Assembly: GCA_002452515.1 (NCBI GenBank)
Contig: DKEN01000148.1
Location: 6,575 to 24,812 of the forward strand
Direction: 5' to 3'
From: Spartobacteria bacterium UBA6821
GTDB taxonomy: Bacteria > Verrucomicrobiota > Verrucomicrobiia > Chthoniobacterales > UBA6821
DNA length: 18,238 nt
Shown: positions 8,024-15,105 of the stretch, piece after piece
Numbering within the stretch: the stretch's first letter is position 1
Layout of the letters: each line of letters starts with the position of its first letter
Translations under genes and position numbers: made by a program
Notes under the pieces: model-generated
What the model was told of the DNA's origin: nothing
Database searches by the model: none
Seen by the model: the letters and a program-made list of their open reading frames with translations, nothing else

Positions 8024-8605
8024 TTATTCGTCAGCTATAGCACGCAGCTTGAACTTCCGGAGCATCCATTCCATGACTGCTTTTTGATCTTCGATCGTTG
8101 CCCGACGAATTTGGGCAAGAAGCTGTAGTCGATCCGGTTTGATGGGAGCAGCGTTTTGAAGTCCCTCGTTACAGTTACTGCAAACAGCACGAAGATTTGC
8201 AGGGGTATCTTCACCTCCTTTTGATTTGTCGATGATATGCCCTAAGGTCAGACGAATAGTGCGACTCGAATTGTATGGATCAATGTCCCCAGCAGCAACG
8301 CCACACATCTGGCAGGTATAACCGTTGCGTTCTAAAACGATAGCACGCGTCTCTTTTGAAATACCTCTCTTGAAAGCAGGTCGGCGTTTCGCGCTGACGA
8401 GTATGTATTCGCCGGGTTTGAGATTTGATCGATCCTTGTGAGAGAGAATGTCATAACCTTGCTCATCTCGAAGCTCACGCACCCGGCGAGCCCATTCAGA
8501 AGCTCCTCCTGAAGCGTCCTGAAGCTGTTTACTGTTAATGATCTTGCCGATGTTTTTCAGCAAGAATGCCAAAATCAGCGCTTTGGAACCTTGTCTTTTT
8601 GCCAT
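8024..8605 (-). CDS. HNH endonuclease, probable restriction enzyme partner of the methyltransferase
   Basis: This 193-residue protein has two parts. Residues about 8-70 look like a helical, winged-helix-like DNA-binding region (ALILAFLLKNIGKIINSKQL, then WARRVRELRDEQGYDI and PGEYILVS). Residues about 85-150 form an HNH nuclease with zinc-binding pairs C98/C101 and C142/C145, the metal-binding GHIID (His123) and ANLRAVCSNCNEG (137-148). The gene begins inside the end of the methyltransferase gene (31-base overlap), so the two are probably translated together, as in type II restriction-modification pairs. Restriction of foreign DNA is inferred from that pairing. A methylation-dependent nuclease or a nicking repair enzyme like Vsr is less likely but not excluded. 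The recognition site cannot be read from the sequence. Confidence 0.85.
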   Translation of the reverse strand: MAKRQGSKALILAFLLKNIGKIINSKQLQDASGGASEWARRVRELRDEQGYDILSHKDRSNLKPGEYILVSAKRRPAFKRGISKETRAIVLERNGYTCQMCGVAAGDIDPYNSSRTIRLTLGHIIDKSKGGEDTPANLRAVCSNCNEGLQNAAPIKPDRLQLLAQIRRATIEDQKAVMEWMLRKFKLRAIADE

Positions 8606-9612
8606 GATTTCTTTGTTATTGGTTCTTCGAGCAAGCGCATTTGCAACTCACCTAAACTCTCCAGTTCGGTAATTTTCTTTCGCCCGAATGCGGCGACGAT
8701 CCGTCGGCCAACAGCTTTTGCAACAGGTGGAGGAAATGCATTCCCAACCTGACGGTAAGCCACAGTTTTTTTCCCGCTGAACTCCCAGCTATCTGGAAAA
8801 CCTTGTATTCTTGCTGCCATTCTCACCGTAAGACGCGGAAACTTATCTTCCGGGAATGTCATATCTGGTGAATCATCGGCTATACCCATTCCATCAACTC
8901 CAAGCTCATACCACTGCCTTTTGGAACGTGTGGGACCTAGGTCTGGCCCTCCATGCTTCTTTGATCCCCCGACTAATGTGGGTGCAATTCGATTCGCTCG
9001 CTCCGCCCAGTCCTCAGCGCCCAGCCAGTCATTCGCCCCCATTAAATCGACCAGAGCCTCACCAACAGTGGGCGGAAAATTCGTTGCAAGAGGCCACACA
9101 AAGTGGGGCATGTCATCTGGCCTCATCGCAATGAGAATAAATCGAGGCCGCAACTGAGGAACACCAAAGTCGCTTGCATTGAGTACGCGCCATTCGACTT
9201 CATAGCCGAGCCTGGAAAGACGTTTTAGAAGATTCTCCCGATAATCTTTAAACTTTGTAGAAGCCAGCCCCTGCACGTTCTCCAGCATCACCGCACGAGG
9301 TTTTATCTTTGCGATAATGTTTAATGCCGCAGGAAACATATCCCGTTCGTCGTCACTTCCCAACTGCTTCCCGGCAATACTGAAGGGTGGGCAGGGCACT
9401 CCTCCAGCGATTAGATCCACATCACCAAAGTTACCTGCCTGAAAGTTGCGAATGTCTTGCTGCATGACATTCCATTGAGGACGGTTTAATCGGAGGGTGG
9501 TGCAAAATTGCGGCTCATATTCCACTACCCCAACATGATGGAATCCTGCTCCCTCCAGTCCGAGAGCTTGCCCTCCTCCACCTGCACATAGTTCGAGGGA
9601 ATAGAAACTCAT
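8575..9612 (-). CDS. DNA (cytosine-5) methyltransferase of a restriction-modification pair
   Basis: This 345-residue enzyme transfers a methyl group from S-adenosylmethionine to carbon 5 of cytosine. The motifs are in standard order: motif I LELCAGGGGQALG (6-18), motif IV GGVPCPPFS with catalytic Cys74, motif VI ENV (111-113), motif VIII QLRPRF (153-158), a target-recognition region between about 160 and 255, motif IX RLTVRMAARIQGFPDSW (260-276) and motif X YRQVGNAFPPPVA (286-298). The target region contains GGSKKHGGPDLGPTR, which seems to mark a subfamily, but I cannot assign a recognition site. It lies directly upstream of and overlaps the HNH gene. Base composition is lower in GC than the flanking genes, suggesting acquisition. 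The ATG at 9610-9612 has no Shine-Dalgarno sequence and lies in a 10-base palindrome. Confidence 0.95.
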   Translation of the reverse strand: MSFYSLELCAGGGGQALGLEGAGFHHVGVVEYEPQFCTTLRLNRPQWNVMQQDIRNFQAGNFGDVDLIAGGVPCPPFSIAGKQLGSDDERDMFPAALNIIAKIKPRAVMLENVQGLASTKFKDYRENLLKRLSRLGYEVEWRVLNASDFGVPQLRPRFILIAMRPDDMPHFVWPLATNFPPTVGEALVDLMGANDWLGAEDWAERANRIAPTLVGGSKKHGGPDLGPTRSKRQWYELGVDGMGIADDSPDMTFPEDKFPRLTVRMAARIQGFPDSWEFSGKKTVAYRQVGNAFPPPVAKAVGRRIVAAFGRKKITELESLGELQMRLLEEPITKKSWQKDKVPKR

Positions 9613-9620
9613 CGCGCGAT
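9611..9620. promoter_or_regulatory. Ten-base palindrome across the methyltransferase start codon
   Basis: ATCGCGCGAT is a perfect 10-base palindrome overlapping the first two bases read into the ATG of the methyltransferase. On the coding strand the same bases also contain a minimal reading frame, ATG-ATC-GCG-CGA-TGA, whose stop overlaps the methyltransferase ATG as ATGA. Methyltransferases of some type II systems bind near their own promoters, so a control site or translational coupling is possible. Only the symmetry and overlap are seen. Confidence 0.3.
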
Positions 9621-9663
9621 CATTCTGGAAGTGAACCTATACCGGCAAGGACAAAGACTCCCA

Positions 9664-9731
9664 CGAAAGGGTCGAAGGCCGACTATCAGGAAAGTGTCTA
9701 CTTTCTCCTTTCGACTTTCGACGATTTTTTT
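9664..9731. repeat. Nested inverted repeat between glycosyltransferase copy 2 and the methyltransferase
   Basis: An outer imperfect pair, CGAAAGGGTCGAAGG (9664-9678) and CCTTTCGACTTTCG (9707-9720), encloses a perfect inner hairpin, GAAAGT (9690-9695) and ACTTTC (9700-9705), around the loop GTCT. Seven T bases follow at 9725-9731 on the plus strand. The 121-base gap between the genes otherwise shows nothing codable. As a terminator it would work for plus-strand transcription, yet no plus-strand gene precedes it. In the direction of the flanking genes the hairpin lacks a following T run. It may be a palindromic intergenic element or a scar at the edge of the inserted cassette. Confidence 0.5.
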
Positions 9732-9733
9732 GC

Positions 9734-10915
9734 TCATACGCCTGCTCTGTCCAAAAGATTTTTCAACACCTTCTCCGCTTCAAAAAACTCACGGGCGATT
9801 TCTAGTGCGGCGCGACTGTGCTTTTTGTAATCGGCACGGATCGCGGCAACCCCCTCGACAATCTCCTCCATGGAGGAAAAGGCGATAAGCCCCTCCTTGC
9901 CACCGTAGTGGGCGGTGAATCCAGTCTCCTGGGTGATGACGGGGCGACCGGCTGCAAGATAACAAGCCGTGCGGTCACTGAACCAACCCGTATTCAGACG
10001 GACATACTGATCCTTGGCACAGGTGAACTCCCCCTTGGAATTGCGGATGTAATCGCGGTAGCCATCCCAATCAACGCTCAGGTCATGGGGCAGGACGAGC
10101 CTCCAGTCGTTCTTCTCAAAGAGCTCCCGCTCCTCATCCTTCTTGATGTCGGTGGCCATTTCAAACGGTTCTCCAGAGAGGCGCGGTGCCTCCACAAAAC
10201 GAAGAAACTCCAGCGACTTGCTCCAGAGATAGTTGGAATCACGCCAAACGATGTCCTTCTTGCCGCTCGTAGACCAGTTGCAGATCGTCGTGAACAGGGC
10301 AGCGGGATCAGGTGCGGGAGCCTCATCATTCGGACACCAGAGATCGGTTACCACCGGCTGGCGTGTCGTGAGCCAGGGAATTCCATGGGTCGGCACGGCG
10401 AAGGCGGAAGTGCCGATGTTTTCACCAAAGGTAAAGAGATGCCGGTGAGCTTTCAGATAATCAACGGTTTCACTCTCCTCCAAATCAATCTTGATCTGCT
10501 CCACGCCCGGGTCGCTCTCGACATAGATGAGATGCCGGATGAAATTCAGTTCCTCGTTGAGATCGTGGGAGCCGCAGATGTTGAGCGCGCAGTCTGCATC
10601 CTTGTAAAGCTGGACGAGAGCTTCCTGAGACATGCCGGCCACTTCGATCGGATCCTTGTACCGGGCACAGTAGGCCCAGCGACCCTGAAAGCCATAAGTC
10701 TCGGCCAACTTACCCAAGGTCTGCGCGGCGTAGGAATAGTCGGCGTTAATGTCAAAGGCGACGGGGTTGTAGGGATAGTTGGACGTATCCTCAACATAGT
10801 AAACCTCATGACCGAGGCGTTGGAGTCCGACGATGTAGTGAATGTGCTGCCAGATGACTCCGGCAATGGGGCACCCCCCCATGAATCCGAGGACGATGAT
10901 TTTTTTTCTGCTCAT
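9734..10915 (-). CDS. Glycosyltransferase-like protein, copy 2 (GT-B type)
   Basis: This 393-residue protein opens with a Rossmann-type strand and glycine loop (KKIIVLGFMGGCPIAGVIWQ, residues 4-23) and continues into HYIVGLQRLGHEVYYVED (26-43), as in GT-B glycosyltransferases. The C-terminal donor-binding half carries GEFTCAK (295-301) and GWFSDRTACYLAAGRPVITQETG (310-332), matching copy 1 at 6811-7980. There is no signal peptide or membrane helix. Its ATG overlaps the stop of the ABC exporter as ATGA, so the two are probably translated together and act in one pathway. Making a glycan or glycolipid for the exporter is an inference; the sugar and acceptor are unknown. Confidence 0.78.
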   Translation of the reverse strand: MSRKKIIVLGFMGGCPIAGVIWQHIHYIVGLQRLGHEVYYVEDTSNYPYNPVAFDINADYSYAAQTLGKLAETYGFQGRWAYCARYKDPIEVAGMSQEALVQLYKDADCALNICGSHDLNEELNFIRHLIYVESDPGVEQIKIDLEESETVDYLKAHRHLFTFGENIGTSAFAVPTHGIPWLTTRQPVVTDLWCPNDEAPAPDPAALFTTICNWSTSGKKDIVWRDSNYLWSKSLEFLRFVEAPRLSGEPFEMATDIKKDEERELFEKNDWRLVLPHDLSVDWDGYRDYIRNSKGEFTCAKDQYVRLNTGWFSDRTACYLAAGRPVITQETGFTAHYGGKEGLIAFSSMEEIVEGVAAIRADYKKHSRAALEIAREFFEAEKVLKNLLDRAGV

Positions 10916-12729
10916 GATAGTACTGGGGTGGATGGCTGGGGAATTGACGGTTCGTGACCTGCTGCCCGATAGAGGCGCGCGTAGGAGCCGTTGAGCGCAA
11001 GCAATTCCGGCCCGGTTCCCTGCTCGGCAATGCGACCATTCTCCAGCAGCACGACGCGTCCGAGGTGATGCACCGTGGAAAGCCGATGGGTGATGATCAT
11101 CGTCGTACGTCCACGCATCAGTTCGGCAATGGTCTCCATGATCGCCTTCTCGGTCGAGGGATCGAGTGCGGAAGTCGGCTCGTCCAGCAGAAGGATCGGG
11201 GCATTCTTCAGGAAAGCCCGGGCAATACCGATACGCTGTCTTTGGCCAACACTGAGATGTCCACCACGCTCGCCGACCGGGGTTTCAAATCCCTGCGGCT
11301 GCGCCATGATGAAATCATACGCCTGAGCCTTCTTTGCCGCCTCGACAATTTCCGCCTCGGTCGCCCCTTCCCGGCCATAGGCAATGTTTTCCCGGATGCT
11401 GCTGGAAAAGAGAAGTGTGTCCTGAAGCACCATGCCGATCTGGGCACGCAAGGAAGCCTTCTTCAGCGACTTGAGATCATGCCCGTCAAGACGCACCACT
11501 CCCTCGCTCGGGTCATAAAAGCGAGGCACCAGACTGATCAGGGTGCTTTTTCCCGCGCCGGTCCCACCGACAAAGGCCACCGTTTCGCCCGGTGCAATCG
11601 AGAGGTTGACTCCAGCCAGAACCGGAGCCTTGGGATCATAATGGAAGACCACGTTTGAAAAGCTGATCTCACCCTTGGCCGAGGGAATGTCAATGGCTCC
11701 AGGTGTATCCTTGGTCTCCTCCTCGCGGTCGAGCACTTCGAAGCAGCGCTGCGCTCCGGCAGCGGCCCCCTCAAGTGCCCAGGCAGTATAGGTCAGTTGC
11801 TGGATCGGTTGATAAAGTGTCGCGAGATAGGCAACGAATACTCCAAGGTCTCCAATAGTGAGCGCCCCCTGCAGCACCTGGATGGCGCCCTCATAGTACA
11901 TTGCGGAAGTTCCGAATGCCATAAGCATGGTCACCACGAGAGCGCTCCTCATCGAGGTCATCTGCAGGCGAAAATTTGCCTCCAGACTGCGTGTGGCGTG
12001 CCGCACAAATTGCGAAATTTCAAACGATTCCCTCCCAAAAGCCTGCACCATCCTGATGGCACCGAGCCCCTCCTGGGTCGTCGCCAGCAGATCACTTTCC
12101 CTCTCCTGGATTGTGGTCGACTCACTGCGGATGCGATCCCCATAGTAACGGATCGCCCAGTAGAGCGGCGGGATCACGACGAGTGAGAGAAGCGTGAGTT
12201 GCCGGTTCATCCGAAACATGATCGCGAAAGTACTGATCAAGGTCACTAGCGCACCGAAAATCGTAGTAAGTCCCTTATTGTAGATCGTCTGAATCGACTG
12301 CGAATCATAGGCCACGCGAAAGGAAGAGTCGCTACTACGGCGCGCATCATGAAACTGGAGAGGCAGTGCCTGCAGACAGCTATAGAGCTGGGTACGGAGA
12401 TGGAGGAGGGCCTTGAGACCAATCTTGATGAACACAACATTGGAAAGCAGGTTCACCAACCCTGCAAGGAGGGTGATGAGCATGAGCAAAGCAGCCAGGA
12501 TCAGCGTTGCACCATAGGCATTCGTCCATCCAAGCCAGTGAGCGATCACCTCCCTTGACTGTGTCACGCCAACTGCCGACTTACTCTGCAAGACACCATC
12601 AATGAGATATTTCACGGGCCATGGTGCCAGCAGATTGAATCCGATGCCTACAGCCATCAGCAAGATGGCGACAATCGTCTGGCCCGTGTAGGCACGGAAA
12701 TAGCGTAGTGTTCTGAGGTAGATAGACAT
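10912..12729 (-). CDS. ABC exporter with fused membrane and ATPase domains (MsbA-like)
   Basis: This 605-residue half-transporter should work as a homodimer in the inner membrane. The N-terminal half (about 10-320) has six predicted membrane helices, for example TIVAILLMAVGIGFNLLAPWPVKYLIDGVL. The nucleotide-binding domain begins near 355 and has all expected parts: Walker A GGTGAGKST (389-397), Q-loop VLQDTLLFSSSIRENI with Gln436, signature LSVGQRQR (493-500), Walker B ILLLDEP with Glu517, D-loop SALDP, and the switch His548 in ITHRLST. I chose the ATG at 12727-12729; a longer TTG start at 12774 would add a polar 15-residue tail without family support. The overlapping glycosyltransferase suggests export of a lipid-linked or glycosylated product, but drug or peptide exporters look similar. 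It is divergent from the 63-residue gene. Confidence 0.9.
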   Translation of the reverse strand: MSIYLRTLRYFRAYTGQTIVAILLMAVGIGFNLLAPWPVKYLIDGVLQSKSAVGVTQSREVIAHWLGWTNAYGATLILAALLMLITLLAGLVNLLSNVVFIKIGLKALLHLRTQLYSCLQALPLQFHDARRSSDSSFRVAYDSQSIQTIYNKGLTTIFGALVTLISTFAIMFRMNRQLTLLSLVVIPPLYWAIRYYGDRIRSESTTIQERESDLLATTQEGLGAIRMVQAFGRESFEISQFVRHATRSLEANFRLQMTSMRSALVVTMLMAFGTSAMYYEGAIQVLQGALTIGDLGVFVAYLATLYQPIQQLTYTAWALEGAAAGAQRCFEVLDREEETKDTPGAIDIPSAKGEISFSNVVFHYDPKAPVLAGVNLSIAPGETVAFVGGTGAGKSTLISLVPRFYDPSEGVVRLDGHDLKSLKKASLRAQIGMVLQDTLLFSSSIRENIAYGREGATEAEIVEAAKKAQAYDFIMAQPQGFETPVGERGGHLSVGQRQRIGIARAFLKNAPILLLDEPTSALDPSTEKAIMETIAELMRGRTTMIITHRLSTVHHLGRVVLLENGRIAEQGTGPELLALNGSYARLYRAAGHEPSIPQPSTPVLS

Positions 12730-12878
12730 GCTGTGGGAGTGCCCGATGCTCGCACCTTCGCTCCACTCCTTCAACCGTGAAGGTCGCCTCAGAGTATTTT
12801 TCGATTTCCCAGATATTCTGAAAATTCAATGAACGCCGCCCCACCAATGCATGTCTTACCCTTCAGAAAGTCATCACC

Positions 12879-13070
12879 ATGAAATCATCCTCCACCACAA
12901 AAAAATATACTTCAAAGATTAGCACTATCTCCTTGGGAGATCTAGTCGCCGCCGTATCCAGCTATGCTCAAAATGAGCGTGAGACAATTGCCGCCATGCA
13001 GGATCTCTTCCGCAGGGGAAGCGTGGTAGCGCAGACGGCCCAAGGCCGCAAACGCCTCCGTCTGGCTTAA
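12879..13070 (+). CDS. Small protein of unknown function
   Basis: I do not recognise this 63-residue protein as a named family. It has a basic, serine/threonine-rich start (MKSSSTTKKYTSKIS), a predicted amphipathic helical middle (LGDLVAAVSSYAQNERETIAAMQDLFRRGS) and a basic end (GRKRLRLA). There is no signal peptide or membrane helix. The helix-rich core with a basic tail could be a small DNA- or RNA-binding protein, but that is a guess. Support for a real gene comes from a start with no competing frame, an isolated position between divergent and downstream genes, and a likely terminator 35 bases after the stop. Confidence 0.55.
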   Translation: MKSSSTTKKYTSKISTISLGDLVAAVSSYAQNERETIAAMQDLFRRGSVVAQTAQGRKRLRLA

Positions 13071-13103
13071 TTTGTTTTTATACTAAAAACTCCCGCTGCA
13101 GAA

Positions 13104-13141
13104 GGGATCTGGAGGACTATCATCACTCTCGATCCTTTTTT
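13104..13141 (+). terminator. Probable rho-independent terminator after the 63-residue gene
   Basis: GGATC at 13105-13109 pairs with GATCC at 13131-13135, and GAG at 13112-13114 pairs with CTC at 13126-13128. This gives an interrupted stem with an 11-base loop, followed directly by six T bases (13136-13141). It lies 34 bases past the small gene's stop and about 70 bases before purB, so it would separate the two transcripts. Confidence 0.6.
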
Positions 13142-13210
13142 ATCTCCTTCATCCTTGTAAATTTTCTAAATCTTCTCCCCTTGTAAAATTCTCTTCGGTA
13201 GGCTTGCGGG

Positions 13211-14509
13211 ATGATTGAACGCTACAGCCTGCCAAAGATGCGCTCCATTTGGACGGAGCAACGGAAACTCGAAATCTGGCTCGAAATCGAAACTCTGGCC
13301 TGTGAGGGAATGGCCGAACTTGGAATCGTCCCCAAGGGGGATGCCGCCACGATCCGTGAAAAGGGAACTTTCCGCATCGCCGAGGTCCGGGAGATCGAAA
13401 AGCGGACCAATCACGACGTGATCGCCTTTCTCGAGGAGGTTGCGACCCATGTCGGCGAACCTGCACGCTGGATTCATCGTGGCCTGACTTCCTCCGATCT
13501 CCTTGATACCACCCTCGCCGTGCAGATGGTCGAATCGACTGACATCCTGCTGAAGGATCTTGAGGAACTACGTGCGGCCATCGCTGAGCGCGCCATCGAA
13601 CACAAGTTCACACCGATGATCGGCAGGAGTCACGGCATTCATGCCGAGCCTGTCACCTTCGGACTCAAGCTCGGGGTCATGTATGATGAATTCGGCCGCG
13701 CCATCGAGCGACTGAAGCAGACCAGGGAACGAGTCGCCTACGGCATGCTCAGCGGGGCTGTCGGCACCAATGCCCACCTCGACCCGAAGGTAGAAGCCTT
13801 TGTTTGCGAAAAACTTGGACTCAAGCCTGCCGCCATTTCCACCCAGATTATCCAGCGCGACCGCCACGCCGAGTTCATGACGACTCTCGCCCTCATTGGT
13901 TGCAGTATCGATTGTTGGGCCACCGAGTTCCGTCATCTTCAGCGCACCGAGGTCCTGGAAGTCGAGGAAGCTTTCGCCAAAGGGCAGAAGGGAAGTTCCG
14001 CCATGCCCCACAAGCGCAATCCTATCACCGGCGAGCGCCTTTGCGGACTCGCCCGCGTCCTGCGAGGCAACACCCAGACCGCCATGGAGAATGTGGCCCT
14101 CTGGCACGAGCGTGACATCAGCCACAGCAGTGCCGAGCGCATCATCCTACCCGACTCCTGCACCCTGCTCGACTACATGCTGGTTCTGCTCACCCGCCTT
14201 GTCCGCGACCTCACTGTCTATCCCGAACACATGAAGCGCAACCTCGACCTGACCCTCGGACTCTGGGGTAGTCAGGCCGTCCTACTCGAACTCACCGACC
14301 GCGGCCTGGCCCGCAAGAATGCCTACGAGGCCGTTCAGCGCGCCGCCATGCGGACCTGGGCTGAGAAAATCCCCCTGCTAAAAACCCTTAGTGAGGAACC
14401 CGAAGTCATCGCCCACATCCCCGCCGGGGAACTCGAAGAAATCTGCGCCCCTCAGCGCCACTTCGCACATGTGGAGAGGAGACTCAGAGCTGTTGGGATT
14501 GAGGTGTAA
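13211..14509 (+). CDS. purB: Adenylosuccinate lyase
   Basis: PurB acts twice in purine synthesis, splitting fumarate from SAICAR and from adenylosuccinate in the cytoplasm. The 432-residue length is normal. Key regions of the fumarase/aspartase superfamily are present: RGLTSSDLLDTTLA (90-103), GRSHGIHAEPVTFG (138-151) with His141 in the catalytic region, and the signature loop KGQKGSSAMPHKRNP (257-271) that carries the catalytic serine. The start MIERYSLPKMRSIWTEQ is typical for PurB and excludes argininosuccinate lyase and fumarase. It appears to be a single-gene unit: the small gene before it ends in a probable terminator and the next gene converges. Confidence 0.97.
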   Translation: MIERYSLPKMRSIWTEQRKLEIWLEIETLACEGMAELGIVPKGDAATIREKGTFRIAEVREIEKRTNHDVIAFLEEVATHVGEPARWIHRGLTSSDLLDTTLAVQMVESTDILLKDLEELRAAIAERAIEHKFTPMIGRSHGIHAEPVTFGLKLGVMYDEFGRAIERLKQTRERVAYGMLSGAVGTNAHLDPKVEAFVCEKLGLKPAAISTQIIQRDRHAEFMTTLALIGCSIDCWATEFRHLQRTEVLEVEEAFAKGQKGSSAMPHKRNPITGERLCGLARVLRGNTQTAMENVALWHERDISHSSAERIILPDSCTLLDYMLVLLTRLVRDLTVYPEHMKRNLDLTLGLWGSQAVLLELTDRGLARKNAYEAVQRAAMRTWAEKIPLLKTLSEEPEVIAHIPAGELEEICAPQRHFAHVERRLRAVGIEV

Positions 14510-14544
14510 CAGACAAAAAGAGACCTCTACCCATTCACTTACTC

Positions 14545-15105
14545 TCAGCAAGCCGGCTTCCACTCTGTTTCAGAATGACCTGAGAGGAGGTTCTCATACC
14601 GAGCCAGGGTGAAAAGGTAGTCCGAGAGGCGGTTGAGAAAAATTCTTGAAAATTCGCTGATCTCTTCGGAATCCGCAGCCAGAATAAGTTCCCGCTCCGC
14701 ACGGCGGCACACGGAGCGGGCAACATGGATCTGAGTTGCGGAGAGAGAGCCCCCCGGCAGGATGAAGGCGCGCAAAGGAGGCAGGAGTGTCGTCATGCGA
14801 TCAATTTCCGATTCCAGAAACTGAATATGGGTTTCCAAGATGCGTGTTTTTTCGCCCTTCTCTCCCTTCTCTCCATTCGTGAGGGTGGCGGCAATGTCGC
14901 TACCGAGTTCGAAGATGAGGGATTGGAGAATCTTCAGAGCCTTGCCGATCTCCTGTGAGGGTGCAGAGGAGACAGCAACACCAAGATGAGAATTCATTTC
15001 ATCCAGAGTGCCGCAGACCACCATGCGAGGGTGGGTTTTTTTTACCCGGCCACCGCAATAGAGACTCGTCTCTCCACGATCTCCGGTTTTCGTGTAGATT
15101 TTCAT
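14545..15105 (-). CDS. PduO-type cob(I)alamin adenosyltransferase
   Basis: This cytoplasmic enzyme moves the adenosyl group of ATP onto cob(I)alamin to make adenosylcobalamin. The 186-residue protein has the ATP-binding start MKIYTKTGDRGETSLYCGGRV (1-21), FILPGGSLSATQIHVARSVCRRAER (114-138) with the conserved arginine-rich helix, and NRLSDYLFTLAR (158-169). These are the three hallmark blocks of the family, also called CobO/MMAB-like. Unusual is a GEK triplet repeated three times at residues 78-86, in a loop between helices. Its ATG overlaps the stop of the aldo/keto reductase gene as ATGA, so the two are probably co-translated, though no metabolic link is obvious. Confidence 0.93.
   Translation of the reverse strand: MKIYTKTGDRGETSLYCGGRVKKTHPRMVVCGTLDEMNSHLGVAVSSAPSQEIGKALKILQSLIFELGSDIAATLTNGEKGEKGEKTRILETHIQFLESEIDRMTTLLPPLRAFILPGGSLSATQIHVARSVCRRAERELILAADSEEISEFSRIFLNRLSDYLFTLARYENLLSGHSETEWKPAC

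Noticed and set aside
9818..10957. Long plus-strand open frame (379 codons) opposite glycosyltransferase copy 2
   Set aside because: It mirrors a well-supported minus-strand gene and its translation shows no recognisable domain; it is a shadow of high-GC codon use.
12730..12774. TTG start adding 15 residues to the ABC exporter
   Set aside because: The extra residues are polar and unlike the family; the ATG at 12729 leads straight into the first elbow helix.
12775..12878. Possible tRNA or small RNA in the spacer between the exporter and the 63-residue gene
   Set aside because: No cloverleaf, no T-arm-like sequence and no strong hairpin were seen.
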